64,000 bases of DNA from Kordiimonadales bacterium (GCA_015485385.1 WFTS01000149.1:1-64000), one strand, 5' to 3'. Positions 51,646 through 60,403 are shown, counted from the first letter of the stretch. The notes: generated by a model not told the origin, from the letters alone. Translations and numbers: made by a program.

Positions 51646-51680
51646 TCCTTCCAACCGATCTTTACTGAGTTGGAAAGACT
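51644..51680. repeat. Inverted repeat downstream of lysR
   Basis: AGTCCTTCCAAC-N13-GTTGGAAAGACT, one mismatch. Confidence 0.7.
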
Positions 51681-51731
51681 GTGGAGAGGTGGCTTAGATA
51701 TAATTTCTATAATTGTTTGGTAAATTGAGTG

Positions 51732-52151
51732 TCAGGCTTCGCCTTGCGTTTGCTCTAAGCCGTCAAGGATCGGGCAGCCGTCTGTGTCATTGGTGCAAAG
51801 GTTTACCAAAAGGGACAATTCGTTTTTCAAAGTGGTTACTTCGGCGATGTGTTTTTCAATTTCGCTTAATTTTGTGTGGGCTAATTGGCGCACTTGGGGC
51901 TTGGCCTTTTGCGGGTTTTCGCGGAATGAAAGTAATTCCCCAATTTCTTTCAGGCTAAACCCCATCTGCTGTGCGCGTTTTATAAACCGTAAGCGAGAGA
52001 TATCTTTTTCACTGTAGCGCCTGTTGCCGCCAGCATTTCGGTATATGCGCTTCAGCAGGCCAATTTTTTCATAATAGCGCAATGTGTCCGCTGAAAGTCC
52101 GAGCCGTTTTGTGATGTCTCCGATCGCAAACATAGAATGCCTCATATCCAT
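51732..52151 (-). CDS. MerR family transcriptional regulator
   Basis: FAIGDITKRLGLSADTLRYYEKIGLLKRIYRNAGGNRRYSEKDISRLRFI; C-terminal LCTNDTDGCPIL. Confidence 0.93.
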   Translation of the reverse strand: MDMRHSMFAIGDITKRLGLSADTLRYYEKIGLLKRIYRNAGGNRRYSEKDISRLRFIKRAQQMGFSLKEIGELLSFRENPQKAKPQVRQLAHTKLSEIEKHIAEVTTLKNELSLLVNLCTNDTDGCPILDGLEQTQGEA

Positions 52152-52819
52152 AAGAAATAGTCATTGAGCAAATAAAGGCCCACCAATATCAATGTGATCC
52201 CTCCAGCAGTTTCAAAACCTTTGCGCCATGATGCGAGGGGTTTTAATGTTTCCAGCCAGCCGATGCTATAAGCCCCGGCAAGCAAAGGCAGTGTGCGCCC
52301 GGTGGCAAAAGAGCCCATCAAAAATGCGCCGTACAAGGGCTTTGCAATGGCTGCACTTGCTGCAAGGCCAACCCAAAGTCCAGGGGAACACAAGGGGCAA
52401 ATACCCACAGTGAAAGGGATGCCTAGCAAAAAGGCTCCGCCTGCTGTGGCGACGCGCTCGCCCTTCAGTGATACCCAAGGTAGTGGCAACTTTATCCAGC
52501 CAGGCCATACGAGGCCCATTATAATCAAAAGCGGCCCGACCAGAAGGCCCCACCATGGCCCCATGATGTCTTCGGTCCACTGACCGCCTAGGGCTGCGGC
52601 TATTCCGAGAATACTATGAGTTAAGATCATCCCTAAAGCAAACGAGCCGCCAAATAGCAGGGCCTCGCGCACGGTGCGGGCTTTTGTAACATAGGCCAAG
52701 ATCATTGGTATGGTGGCAAATGACACCGGGTTGAAGCTGAATAGAAACCCCGCAATGAGCGCAGCGATCAGCCCCGCAGTGCCGCCTGCTTGCATTGAAA
52801 GGTCGGCTAATAGGATCAC
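52142..52819 (-). CDS. CcdA/DsbD-like thiol-redox membrane protein
   Basis: Six hydrophobic segments, FNPVSFATIPMIL and GICPLCSPGLW motifs; overlaps merR start. Confidence 0.75.
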   Translation of the reverse strand: MILLADLSMQAGGTAGLIAALIAGFLFSFNPVSFATIPMILAYVTKARTVREALLFGGSFALGMILTHSILGIAAALGGQWTEDIMGPWWGLLVGPLLIIMGLVWPGWIKLPLPWVSLKGERVATAGGAFLLGIPFTVGICPLCSPGLWVGLAASAAIAKPLYGAFLMGSFATGRTLPLLAGAYSIGWLETLKPLASWRKGFETAGGITLILVGLYLLNDYFLWI

Positions 52820-53160
52820 GGTTTTTGGCCTTCAAGTGGGGCGTGTGTTCTGGCCGCTTGCTCTAGTGCAGCATCCAGCGCCCGGCGCAGTTTTTTCTCT
52901 GACGGCGGACCGCCAAATGCCAGCTTGCCGCCGATCGCCACCGCTGGGGTGCTTAACACCCCGATGGCGACGGCATAATCAATTTCTTCGACCACATTCA
53001 CTTCAGCATATTCTAATGCTCCAGCCTCGTGTTCATCGACCATTCGCCGCACTAGATCTTTTGTGTGTTGGCACGCAGCGCATCCACTGGCGGTTAAGAC
53101 CTCAACCTTTAAAGGGGTCGCGGCTTTCAAAGAGGCTGGAACTTTCAAAGGGGTCGGCAC
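52816..53160 (-). CDS. Small thioredoxin-fold protein
   Basis: KVEVLTASGCAACQHTKDLV with CAAC; overlaps ccdA-like gene by 4 nt. Confidence 0.78.
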   Translation of the reverse strand: MPTPLKVPASLKAATPLKVEVLTASGCAACQHTKDLVRRMVDEHEAGALEYAEVNVVEEIDYAVAIGVLSTPAVAIGGKLAFGGPPSEKKLRRALDAALEQAARTHAPLEGQKP

Positions 53161-53172
53161 GGGATATTTCCT

Positions 53173-54123
53173 TCAGAAATTAATGCGAAATCCGGTCCTA
53201 AGCCGGGATTTATTTTCCAGCGCCGGACCATTTAAATTTTGCACCAGCGGAACTTGAAACGCCGCCTCGATAATATAGCGTTTAGAGACATATTGCAGCC
53301 CCGGAGACAGAAAAACTGTGGTGCCGCCAGACGTGTCACTTGTCACACCATTTTGTGACAAATCCCGGGTTTTTTGCGCCCATGTGACTTCTAGCACACC
53401 ATAGAGGAAACCTGGTACACCGCTTGATAGGTCGCGCGGCCACATGCGGTATTGTAGGGAGGTGTCAATTTTTGTTTCGTTACCGTAATTAAGTCCATTT
53501 TCCGTACCGTTCAGCCGGTAGCTAATTTGGCTATCCAATTGAAAATCAAATGTTTGGTAGGTTAATACCGCCCCAAAAAAGCTGTCAAAAGCGCCGTTGC
53601 TTTGCTGTATTGCTGTGGGCAGTGTCCCAAGTGTGTCACGCCTAGTGTCACGCATGATCGGCAGTTTGACGCCAGCAATTCCAGCAAGCCGGAGGGTCTG
53701 GCCTGTGCCGTCTTTTTTGTAAAACTGGTAGCGGGCAAACACTGTAGGATCATCAATCCCGGCATTGTTACGCTGTGTGTTCATGCCTGCGGGATTGAGG
53801 GTCAGCTTGCGTTTGCTATAGGGTAAGACCCCGAAAAACGCCAGTTTTGCCGAGGCTCCGTACCCGACAACCGAGATCAACCGGTCGGCTTTTAGGCTGC
53901 GGTTTTGCCCGCTTGGGTCTTTGCCGCTGCGCCCTAAAACCAATTGTTCGCGCCAGACAAACTCTCCTTTTGCGACAGGAAGTGCCGTATTAAATGTGAT
54001 AGGAGCCGCCGACGCTATATTGCTAACTATTTGATTAATAACGGCTATTATAGTTATGGTTGCTGCTTTTAAGCTGCCGGATAGCCTAGGGTTGGCCATC
54101 AGATTTTTCGCCCTTATGCCCAT
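53173..54123 (-). CDS. Outer-membrane beta-barrel (transporter-like) protein
   Basis: Secreted, alternating aromatic beta pattern ending RTGFRINF; architecture shared with the 55416 ORF. Confidence 0.6.
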   Translation of the reverse strand: MGIRAKNLMANPRLSGSLKAATITIIAVINQIVSNIASAAPITFNTALPVAKGEFVWREQLVLGRSGKDPSGQNRSLKADRLISVVGYGASAKLAFFGVLPYSKRKLTLNPAGMNTQRNNAGIDDPTVFARYQFYKKDGTGQTLRLAGIAGVKLPIMRDTRRDTLGTLPTAIQQSNGAFDSFFGAVLTYQTFDFQLDSQISYRLNGTENGLNYGNETKIDTSLQYRMWPRDLSSGVPGFLYGVLEVTWAQKTRDLSQNGVTSDTSGGTTVFLSPGLQYVSKRYIIEAAFQVPLVQNLNGPALENKSRLRTGFRINF

Positions 54124-54418
54124 GGTCCCCGCCCGTATTTTTCACGGTTTCAATGGATTTAAACGAAAAGCCCGCGTCCGCGATCGCTTGTTTAATATCC
54201 GCCTCAGGAAGGATGATGCCGTCTTGCATCTTCACAGAAACAATGCTGGATTTCAGGTCAACCTCGGCAGAGGCAACGCCTTTCATTTCCTTAACTTTTT
54301 TCTCAACGCCGTGCGCGCAAAATGGGCAGGACATGCCTTCGACCTTAACCAGATATTGGTTGCCAGCAAAGGCGGATGTGCTGAATAAAAGCAGCAGAGA
54401 AGCGACAATATATTTCAT
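54086..54418 (-). CDS. Secreted heavy-metal-associated (HMA/MerP-like) protein
   Basis: Signal peptide; VEGMSCPFCAHGVEKKVKEMKGV. Confidence 0.88.
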   Translation of the reverse strand: MKYIVASLLLLFSTSAFAGNQYLVKVEGMSCPFCAHGVEKKVKEMKGVASAEVDLKSSIVSVKMQDGIILPEADIKQAIADAGFSFKSIETVKNTGGDHGHKGEKSDGQP

Positions 54419-54433
54419 GATAAGTCCTTTTGT

Positions 54434-54796
54434 TTACTGGTATTTTTCAAACCATAACGTGATTGGTAACAAGGCATAAGCCGCGAATATTGCAATGATA
54501 AACAGCCCGGTGCTGATCTTTAAAATCAGGCTTTGCAGCCGCAACCGCTTGGCATCTTTAACGTCGCAAGCCTCAACGCGGCGCACTTGATACCAGCTGT
54601 AAGCCAGCACCAAAGCCGTTAAGCTGAAAGTGATCAGTTTATATTTTGACAGGGTCGCCAACCACGGCAGCGCAGATACTAAGGAAGCCACTGTGCTCCC
54701 CATGCCCAGCGATACCAAAGTGATTGGCAGCGCGCAGCATGTGGTGCCCAACAAGGCAAGTCCTGCTCCAGAGGCGATACTACCGTTTGTTTTCAA
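54434..54796 (-). CDS. MerT-like metal transporter
   Basis: GLALLGTTCCALPITLVSLGMG vicinal Cys in TM1; three TM segments. Confidence 0.78.
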   Translation of the reverse strand: MKTNGSIASGAGLALLGTTCCALPITLVSLGMGSTVASLVSALPWLATLSKYKLITFSLTALVLAYSWYQVRRVEACDVKDAKRLRLQSLILKISTGLFIIAIFAAYALLPITLWFEKYQ

Positions 54797-54852
54797 TTCA
54801 GAGATGGCTTTAATCCTAAGGTTTTCAGTGTTTCAAAGGTGATTGAAGGCAC

Positions 54853-54883
54853 ACTCTATTACTTGGAGTATACTCCAGATCAA
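54853..54883 (-). promoter_or_regulatory. MerR-type promoter/operator upstream of merT-like gene
   Basis: Minus strand TTGATC-[TGGAGTATACTCCAAGTAA]-TAGAGT: 19-bp spacer containing the perfect palindrome TGGAGTATACTCCA. Confidence 0.7.
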
Positions 54884-54920
54884 GCCGATTATGGCTAATA
54901 ACACAAACATGTGACCTCTG

Positions 54921-55047
54921 GTGATCGGGACAGTGATTGCTCAAGAGACTCTGAAAAGGATTCTCCCAAGCGATTCTCTCAAGCGATTCCCTTTAGTGAT
55001 TCAAATTTGATTCTCTAGGTGATTTTCCTCCGGTGATTTTCCGGGTA
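54921..55047. repeat. Degenerate ~13-bp tandem array (GYGATTCTCTCAA-like)
   Basis: About seven degenerate units, e.g. GGATTCTCCCAA, GCGATTCTCTCAA, GCGATTCCCTTTA, GTGATTCAAATT, GTGATTTTCCTCCG, GTGATTTTCCGGG. Confidence 0.5.
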
Positions 55048-55084
55048 ATCGGCGGGGGTCCTGCCGGGGAAGGCGCGGTGCCTC

Positions 55085-55393
55085 TTATTTATCGTCAGGC
55101 ACTTGTGTTTTGGTCACTGAGCGAAAACTAAAACCTGCGTCCTTAAATAAGGTCATCAATTGCCCTTGTGTGAAGGTTAGGTTTTCAGTTCCTTTGACAA
55201 GCACCAGCCCCTCAGACAGCTTGATGTCCACATGCTTAACCCCATTGATTTTCATCAATTTTTTCTCGATGCCGTACGCACAGTAAGGGCAGGCCAGTCC
55301 GTCTGCGCGGATAGTAAACAGGCTATCGTCTGCCTTGGTCGCTGGGGCTAAAAGGGTCAGTGCTAAAACCATAGCTATCAAAAATGTCCGCAT
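55085..55393 (-). CDS. Second secreted HMA/MerP-like protein
   Basis: Signal peptide; ADGLACPYCAYGIEKKLMKINGV. Confidence 0.85.
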   Translation of the reverse strand: MRTFLIAMVLALTLLAPATKADDSLFTIRADGLACPYCAYGIEKKLMKINGVKHVDIKLSEGLVLVKGTENLTFTQGQLMTLFKDAGFSFRSVTKTQVPDDK

Positions 55394-55415
55394 GATTTAT
55401 GCCTTTCTTACGGTG

Positions 55416-56303
55416 TTAAAAGTGCCATTCCAATTCCACAAGTGCTCTCATTTTAGATTTTGCCTGACTGCCGTTCAGGCGGGCAGCAACAGGGATTTGA
55501 AGTCCGGCCTTCAGGGCGAAATTGCGCAGTGTCCACATGGCCCCGGGCGAGACAAACCACCGACTTCCACCCGCATTCGCATTGCTAATGCCAAAAGTTG
55601 AGCCCGAGTTTATAATTTCCCCGTTTAGTTCCAGCATCCAAACGGTATCCAACGCGCGGTAATCATTTACCTTAGGCCGCCAGCCGCCAGCCAAATCAAC
55701 AAACAGTTGGTCCCCCCGAATACGACCACTTTGATTTTGGTTCACCTTATAGCGCACGCTGGCCCAGCGGTACCACTTCAGGCTTTCATACCCGTATGTA
55801 AGCCCAAACAGCGCATCGGTTGTGCCACTACCAAGGGAACCCGCTGTATCCAGTTTTAGCTTCACAAGTGCGGCCCATGATTGCTGCACCCCCGGTGTAT
55901 CACGCCGCCAAAAACGATATTTACTGGTAAGCGTAATATCTTCAAGCCCACCACCGCTTACACCGTCTGTACCGCTGCCCGTGGTCGCGCCCGCACCGTT
56001 CAGCGCATAAGGCAATTCAACACCAACCGCCCAGTTGGCATTGATACCATATATCAAACCTTGCCTTAAAACATCTTTGCTGCGGCCATCTTTACCCGTG
56101 CTGCGTTCATAATTGCTGTGCAGTTCAGTGCCGCCTTTGAACAAAACATGGGGTCCGGGGCTAAAGACTGGATCATGGGCCTCCACGCCAGACCCAACCA
56201 TAGCGTAAGCCAGAAGAAGGCCACTGTAGCGCACAATTAAGCGGCGAGGCCTTATAGCAGGCTTGTTGATAGGGCGGCTGGGGATCGTGCGGATAAAAAC
56301 CAT
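55416..56303 (-). CDS. Outer-membrane beta-barrel (transporter-like) protein, second copy
   Basis: Signal-like N-terminus ending in a probable cleavage site (GVEAHDP), beta-barrel pattern. ORF listed to 56357; start at 56303 or 56327 is more likely. Confidence 0.6.
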   Translation of the reverse strand: MVFIRTIPSRPINKPAIRPRRLIVRYSGLLLAYAMVGSGVEAHDPVFSPGPHVLFKGGTELHSNYERSTGKDGRSKDVLRQGLIYGINANWAVGVELPYALNGAGATTGSGTDGVSGGGLEDITLTSKYRFWRRDTPGVQQSWAALVKLKLDTAGSLGSGTTDALFGLTYGYESLKWYRWASVRYKVNQNQSGRIRGDQLFVDLAGGWRPKVNDYRALDTVWMLELNGEIINSGSTFGISNANAGGSRWFVSPGAMWTLRNFALKAGLQIPVAARLNGSQAKSKMRALVELEWHF

Positions 56304-56348
56304 AGTTTGGCACCAATTGCTATTCATGATTCGCTTTAGAGTGCCATA

Positions 56349-56368
56349 TGGAGCCAACTCCAGATCAA
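56349..56368 (-). promoter_or_regulatory. Second MerR-type operator-like site
   Basis: TGGAGCCAACTCCA followed by GATCAA (minus-strand TTGATC). Shares the 14-mer ACTCCAGATCAAGC with the 54864 site. Confidence 0.5.
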
Positions 56369-56434
56369 GCGTTTATTTCGTGTATCCGTCTGTTCCCCCT
56401 GATCGACAGCAAAACCTGTTGCAGAGCCTATTTT

Positions 56435-57310
56435 TCAAGGGCGTTTCCGTTCAATGGTGACGCTATAGCGCTGGCGCATATCCGCATAATAATCTGCCAT
56501 CACTTGTTGGCGTAAAACATATTGATAATCCGCTAAAACTTGGCGGCGCACCTCATCTAGCGGGGGAATGCGGCGTGAATTTCGGTGTTTTATTTTCACC
56601 AAATGCACGCCTATACCGGACGTAAGCGGCCCATGCCAATCCCCATCTTTCACAGCCCCATCTTCCAAAACTCTATCCGCTAAAGCCCCGTCTGCTAAAG
56701 CCATGATTGCCTGTGCAAAACCCTCTCCGAAGGTGGTTGCAATATAGGTTGGCGTCATGGTGTTTGGCAGCTCTGAACGGGGAAATGGGTCCCCCATTTC
56801 ATAAGCGTCGGCACCCTTTTGAATTTGCTGCAACGCGGCTTCGGCGTCTTTTTGCGCACTTTGTCTTTGATCGGTATCAAAGAAAATCTGATCAAAACTG
56901 TAGGTTGATGGCAGCGCGTAGCTTTCTTGATTTTTAAGGAACCACCGGGTTAGTTCGGCATCCGTTGGGGTGTCTTGCATGGCAAGGGCTTCTTGAAGAT
57001 ATTCCAGTTTTTGCACCAGCCTTCGTTCAAGGATTTTATCGTCTTGGTCCAAATGCAGCCTGCGGGCTTCACGCGCTAAAATATGATTGCGAATGGTCGC
57101 CTTTAAGCTGGTTTCAAATTCTGCATCGCTGGGTGGGCGGCCCCACTGTTTTTGCCAGCCGTCGATGATTTGCTGTTGTTCGTGTGCTGAAATGGTAAGG
57201 GCATAATTTTGATCTGCCCCGATATCGCCTCGCCCTCCGACTATAAAAAACAGAAGGGCCCCGCCAAAGAGAAATTGCAGCAATGGTTCATGAATGATGG
57301 TCCGTAACAC
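56435..57310 (-). CDS. PpiC-type peptidyl-prolyl isomerase-like protein
   Basis: N-terminal membrane anchor, SurA-like helical region, parvulin-like GEGFAQAIMALADGALADRV...SGIGVHLVKI. Confidence 0.8.
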   Translation of the reverse strand: MLRTIIHEPLLQFLFGGALLFFIVGGRGDIGADQNYALTISAHEQQQIIDGWQKQWGRPPSDAEFETSLKATIRNHILAREARRLHLDQDDKILERRLVQKLEYLQEALAMQDTPTDAELTRWFLKNQESYALPSTYSFDQIFFDTDQRQSAQKDAEAALQQIQKGADAYEMGDPFPRSELPNTMTPTYIATTFGEGFAQAIMALADGALADRVLEDGAVKDGDWHGPLTSGIGVHLVKIKHRNSRRIPPLDEVRRQVLADYQYVLRQQVMADYYADMRQRYSVTIERKRP

Positions 57311-57354
57311 GGCAGTCCTCGGTTGGTAGTTGGGTCTAAAATACAGAGTATAAA

Positions 57355-59286
57355 ATGCTTGTTAGCAAAGTGTGGCATAGAAATCAGACATTGGCTATGC
57401 TGGCAAAACGCGTGCAGACTTGTCTAAAGGATCGGCATATGAAATCAAAGGTTTCGTCATGGAGCATGGTTGCACTTGTTCTTGCCGTCTTGCTTGGCTT
57501 AGGGCCACAAATAAACGTTGGCGCCGCAGAAACTAGCGGGGACGTTAATGGGGAAACGCACCAGAAAAAAGCCTGGTTTGGCGAACTGCATGTTCATAGC
57601 GCCAATTCCTTTGATAGCTATTTTGAAAGTGTGCGCGCCGGACCGGAGGAGGCCTACAGATTTGCGATAGGGAAACCGGTGAAGGTGGGGGCTGTCACTG
57701 CGCGTATCAAAAGACCTCTCGATTTTTTGGCGGTTACAGACCACGCTATGTATTTGGGTGTGCTGCCTGCCTTTCGTAAGAAAGGTCATCCAGCGGCGGC
57801 CTTGCCGGTTGCCAAAAAATACCAAAGCGGTGCCAAGATTTCCTTCCCTGAGTTTTGGCAAATGCTGTTTCCAAAAACAGAAGCAGAGCGCCAAATCCCC
57901 ATGGATATACTCAATCAAACCGTACGGGAAACATGGGCAGACTATGCCAAGCTGGCCGATAAATATTATATGCCGGGCACTTTTACCACCTTAGTTGGTT
58001 ATGAATGGACATCGGCGATTAAGGATCAGGGCCTTCATAGAAACATCATTTTTCGCACCACCCAAGTGCCCGAAAAGATATTTTCAACGCTTGATTCTAA
58101 GAACCCCGAAGACCTATGGGCTTGGATGGAAAGCCAACGCGCAAACGGTATTGATTTGCTGGCGATCCCTCATAACAGCAACCAATCAAACGGCCTGATG
58201 TTTGCCTTGAGAAAATGGGATGGCTCGCCTGTGGATGCTGCTTGGGCGGCTATGCGTGGCCGCAACGAACCGCTGGTTGAGGTAACTCAGATTAAAGGCA
58301 CATCAGAGACAACCCCGGCCTTATCCCCCAGTGACGAATGGGCCGGCTTTGAAATATTTGATGAATTGATGGGCTCAGGGGGCGTACGCACCAAGCCGCA
58401 AGGGTCTTATGTGCGCCGCGCGTTCAAGGATGGGTTGACCCTAAGCCAGCGCCAAGGGTTCAACCCTTATAAATTCGGCTTGATCGGTTCGTCTGATGGT
58501 CATAATGCCGTATCACCGTCAGAGGAAAGCAATTATAGCGGCAAGTTGGTCGGGATCGACGGCACAGCCGAAAAACGCCGAACTGGCGGCAGCGGCATTG
58601 CTCGCCATAACTGGATGCTGTCAGCGGCTGGGCTTGCGGGGGTTTGGGCAGCCAATAACACCCGTGAGGATATTTACCGCGCGCTGGAACATAAAGAAGC
58701 CTTCGCAACCTCAGGCCCGCGTATCAAGATACGATTGTTTGCAGGTTGGGGATTTGATCAGGCGATGATGAACCGCGTGAACTGGGCCGATATTGGCTAT
58801 AAAAAGGGGGTGCCGATGGGCGGAGACTTGCCTAAGCGCCCAAGGGGGGCAAGCGCGCCAACCTTTGCGCTTTGGGCGATGCGGGACCCGGCAAGCGGTT
58901 GGCTGGACCGGCTTCAGATTATTAAAGGCTGGACTGACCCAACGGGCAAAGCTCATGAAAAAATTTATGATGTGGCCTGTGCTGGCGGCGCACAAGCTGA
59001 CAAAAAATCTCACCGCTGTACCGAGACAGACACTCTGCCCTCGGTTGACCTGAACACCTGTGAAATTCTACGCGGCGGCGGTAATGTAGCTTTGAAAACC
59101 GTATGGAAAGACCCGGATTTCAACCCGGAGGCACACGCTTTTTATTATGCGCGTGTCATTGAAAACCCCACCTGCCGTTGGAGCACATGGGATGCTGTGC
59201 GCGCAGGTTTGCCGCCCCTTGAGGGTGTGCCGGCTACGCTGAAAGAACGCGCTTGGTCCAGCCCCGTGTGGTATACGCCGGGTTAG
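57355..59286 (+). CDS. DUF3604 family secreted protein
   Basis: WFGELHVHSANSFDSY...DFLAVTDHAMYLG...GLIGSSDGHNAVSPSEE PHP-like His motifs. Real start probably at 57439 (MKSKVSSW). Confidence 0.85.
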   Translation: MLVSKVWHRNQTLAMLAKRVQTCLKDRHMKSKVSSWSMVALVLAVLLGLGPQINVGAAETSGDVNGETHQKKAWFGELHVHSANSFDSYFESVRAGPEEAYRFAIGKPVKVGAVTARIKRPLDFLAVTDHAMYLGVLPAFRKKGHPAAALPVAKKYQSGAKISFPEFWQMLFPKTEAERQIPMDILNQTVRETWADYAKLADKYYMPGTFTTLVGYEWTSAIKDQGLHRNIIFRTTQVPEKIFSTLDSKNPEDLWAWMESQRANGIDLLAIPHNSNQSNGLMFALRKWDGSPVDAAWAAMRGRNEPLVEVTQIKGTSETTPALSPSDEWAGFEIFDELMGSGGVRTKPQGSYVRRAFKDGLTLSQRQGFNPYKFGLIGSSDGHNAVSPSEESNYSGKLVGIDGTAEKRRTGGSGIARHNWMLSAAGLAGVWAANNTREDIYRALEHKEAFATSGPRIKIRLFAGWGFDQAMMNRVNWADIGYKKGVPMGGDLPKRPRGASAPTFALWAMRDPASGWLDRLQIIKGWTDPTGKAHEKIYDVACAGGAQADKKSHRCTETDTLPSVDLNTCEILRGGGNVALKTVWKDPDFNPEAHAFYYARVIENPTCRWSTWDAVRAGLPPLEGVPATLKERAWSSPVWYTPG

Positions 59287-59337
59287 ATTTTCCTCTCTAT
59301 GCTGTTTGGCAGCAAGGCCGTTTGGGACGACTAGATT

Positions 59338-60327
59338 TTAAGCCCGGCTTTTGGCCCGGGCCTGTGCGGCTGCAAGCGCTTTCATGCCATCTGAGACTGC
59401 GATCACTGGTATATAACCAAGCTCGGTTTTGGCCTTGTCGATCACAATGGTACATTCTCGCCGGGTCATATCAACGGGAAAGCGCGTAAGCGGCGGCATG
59501 CTTTTCAAGAGGAGCAGGTGCCAAATGGCTTCAAACAGACGTGCAGCTATACTTACCATCCAACCGGGCGCAGATTTATCGGGAATGGTAATATTTTGGG
59601 TGGCCAGAAGCGCTGTGAGAAAGCCCCGCATCGTTCGGTTCTCATCGTCGGTGACAAAGTAAGCTTCGCCTCCGGCCCCTTTTGTCAGTGCCAGCGTAAC
59701 ACCGTGGACCAGATTATCGATATGGGTTGAACTGGTGAGCATATGCCCGCCATCAAGCCACATAAATTTGCCCTCAGAAACCATTGCAGCAATGGCTGGT
59801 AAAACAGTGGTATCCCCCGGACCCCACACCAGCCGGGGCCTGATGGAAAGTGCAGTAAATCCGGCTTTCGGCTCGTTAGCTGCCAGAACAGCCTCTTCGG
59901 CATAGGCTTTTGTGCGCGAGTAAGCATAAGGGGATTTGAAAGCCAAGGGCTCGGTCTCGTCAATTTCGTGCATATGTTGGCCGTGAAATACCGAGGCTTC
60001 TGTCCCTATATGAATGAAACGGCTTACGGCTGCGTGCTTGGCAGCATCCAAAAGCTGTTTGGTGCCTTCAACATTGATAGTCCAGAAATCTTTAAAGCGG
60101 CCAAATTCTTCCACTTTTGCGGCGGCGTGAATAACGGCGTCTATGCCCTCAAGCAAGCCGGGATCTATGGTGCCAAGCGAACAGCGCACCGGTGTTGCCC
60201 CGTTTTCTTTGATCAAAGTGTCAGAACGCTCAGACCGTGACATGGCCAAGACCGTATGGTCTTTTGAAAGGCTTTTTGCCAGCGCGCCGCCAACAAAGCC
60301 AGAGGCCCCGGTTATAAATATTTTCAT
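59338..60327 (-). CDS. NAD-dependent epimerase/dehydratase (extended SDR)
   Basis: MKIFITGASGFVGGALAKSL; YSRTKAYAE catalytic motif. Confidence 0.9.
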   Translation of the reverse strand: MKIFITGASGFVGGALAKSLSKDHTVLAMSRSERSDTLIKENGATPVRCSLGTIDPGLLEGIDAVIHAAAKVEEFGRFKDFWTINVEGTKQLLDAAKHAAVSRFIHIGTEASVFHGQHMHEIDETEPLAFKSPYAYSRTKAYAEEAVLAANEPKAGFTALSIRPRLVWGPGDTTVLPAIAAMVSEGKFMWLDGGHMLTSSTHIDNLVHGVTLALTKGAGGEAYFVTDDENRTMRGFLTALLATQNITIPDKSAPGWMVSIAARLFEAIWHLLLLKSMPPLTRFPVDMTRRECTIVIDKAKTELGYIPVIAVSDGMKALAAAQARAKSRA

Positions 60328-60403
60328 GGTCGGTCGGTCCTTATTTCTCGAGGTATTTCATGCGGTATTTCACACCATATTTAACGGGGTGTTGGTACGA
60401 TCT

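Noticed and set aside
54921-55047. Possible CRISPR array
   Set aside because: Units are ~13 bp, degenerate and contiguous, with no unique spacers and no cas genes in the window.
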